Below are positions 6,745 through 6,746 of a DNA stretch of 6,746 nt, piece by piece. Positions within the stretch are counted from its first letter, which is position 1. Each line of letters begins with the position of its first letter. Source of the stretch: Lachnospiraceae bacterium (GTDB lineage Bacteria; Bacillota; Clostridia; Lachnospirales; Lachnospiraceae); the NCBI GenBank assembly GCA_003447895.1, contig DLYC01000067.1:1-6746 (forward strand). The letters are read 5' to 3'. The notes beneath the pieces were generated by a model, which saw only the letters and a program-made list of their open reading frames with translations, was not told the DNA's origin and searched no databases. A program made the translations under genes and the position numbers.

Positions 6745-6746
6745 CT

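Noticed and set aside
1..6746. tRNA, rRNA, CRISPR array, insertion sequence or riboswitch
   Set aside because: No direct-repeat arrays, transposase frames or terminal inverted repeats, nor tRNA-like cloverleaf motifs, were seen by reading, and almost every base is accounted for by the four coding frames.

Overview
The window is a stretch of bacterial chromosome in which every supported gene lies on the minus strand, so it is read from position 6746 down to 1. GC content is moderately high over most of it. Shine-Dalgarno sites are strong and purine-rich (GAGGAGG, GGAGAAAG, AAGGGAG), AGA/AGG arginine codons are common, and the protein families (XRE regulator, long-Rel-type protein, YfhO-type membrane protein) point to a Firmicute, most likely a high-GC clostridium of the Lachnospiraceae/Oscillospiraceae kind. 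That placement is inference; no ribosomal or other phylogenetic marker is present.

In order of transcription: (1) 6730-5669, a 353-residue protein with an N-terminal XRE-type helix-turn-helix and a large C-terminal part I do not recognise. (2) 5667-3826, a 613-residue RelA/SpoT-like protein, separated from gene 1 by one base and probably translationally coupled to it. It has an HD (ppGpp-hydrolase-type) domain, a region that resembles the (p)ppGpp synthetase fold but lacks most of its catalytic signatures, and two tandem TGS-plus-helical units in place of the usual single one; it has no recognisable ACT/zinc tail. (3) 47 bases containing a perfect TATAAT and a good ribosome binding site. (4) 3778-1922, a 618-residue polytopic membrane protein with the look of a GT-C glycosyltransferase. 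(5) 1974-1, the first 658 codons of a YfhO-family polytopic membrane protein (GT-C type), running off the window. Its start is not an ATG; the best candidate is a TTG inside the 3' end of gene 4, giving a 53-base overlap.

Functionally there are two modules. The first is a putative regulatory pair, a DNA-binding protein with a Rel-like protein that may have lost alarmone synthesis while keeping much of an HD hydrolase site. It may hydrolyse or sense a nucleotide such as (p)ppGpp. The second is an envelope-glycosylation pair of two different GT-C-like membrane proteins, probably using polyprenyl-phosphate sugars outside the membrane. The -10 element between them suggests the second module can be transcribed independently. 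The most unusual object is the Rel-like protein, with its degenerate synthetase region, altered HD motif and near-exact 100-residue duplication of the TGS/helical unit.

No RNA genes, mobile elements, CRISPR arrays or convincing terminators were found, and no gene-free stretch exceeds 50 bases.
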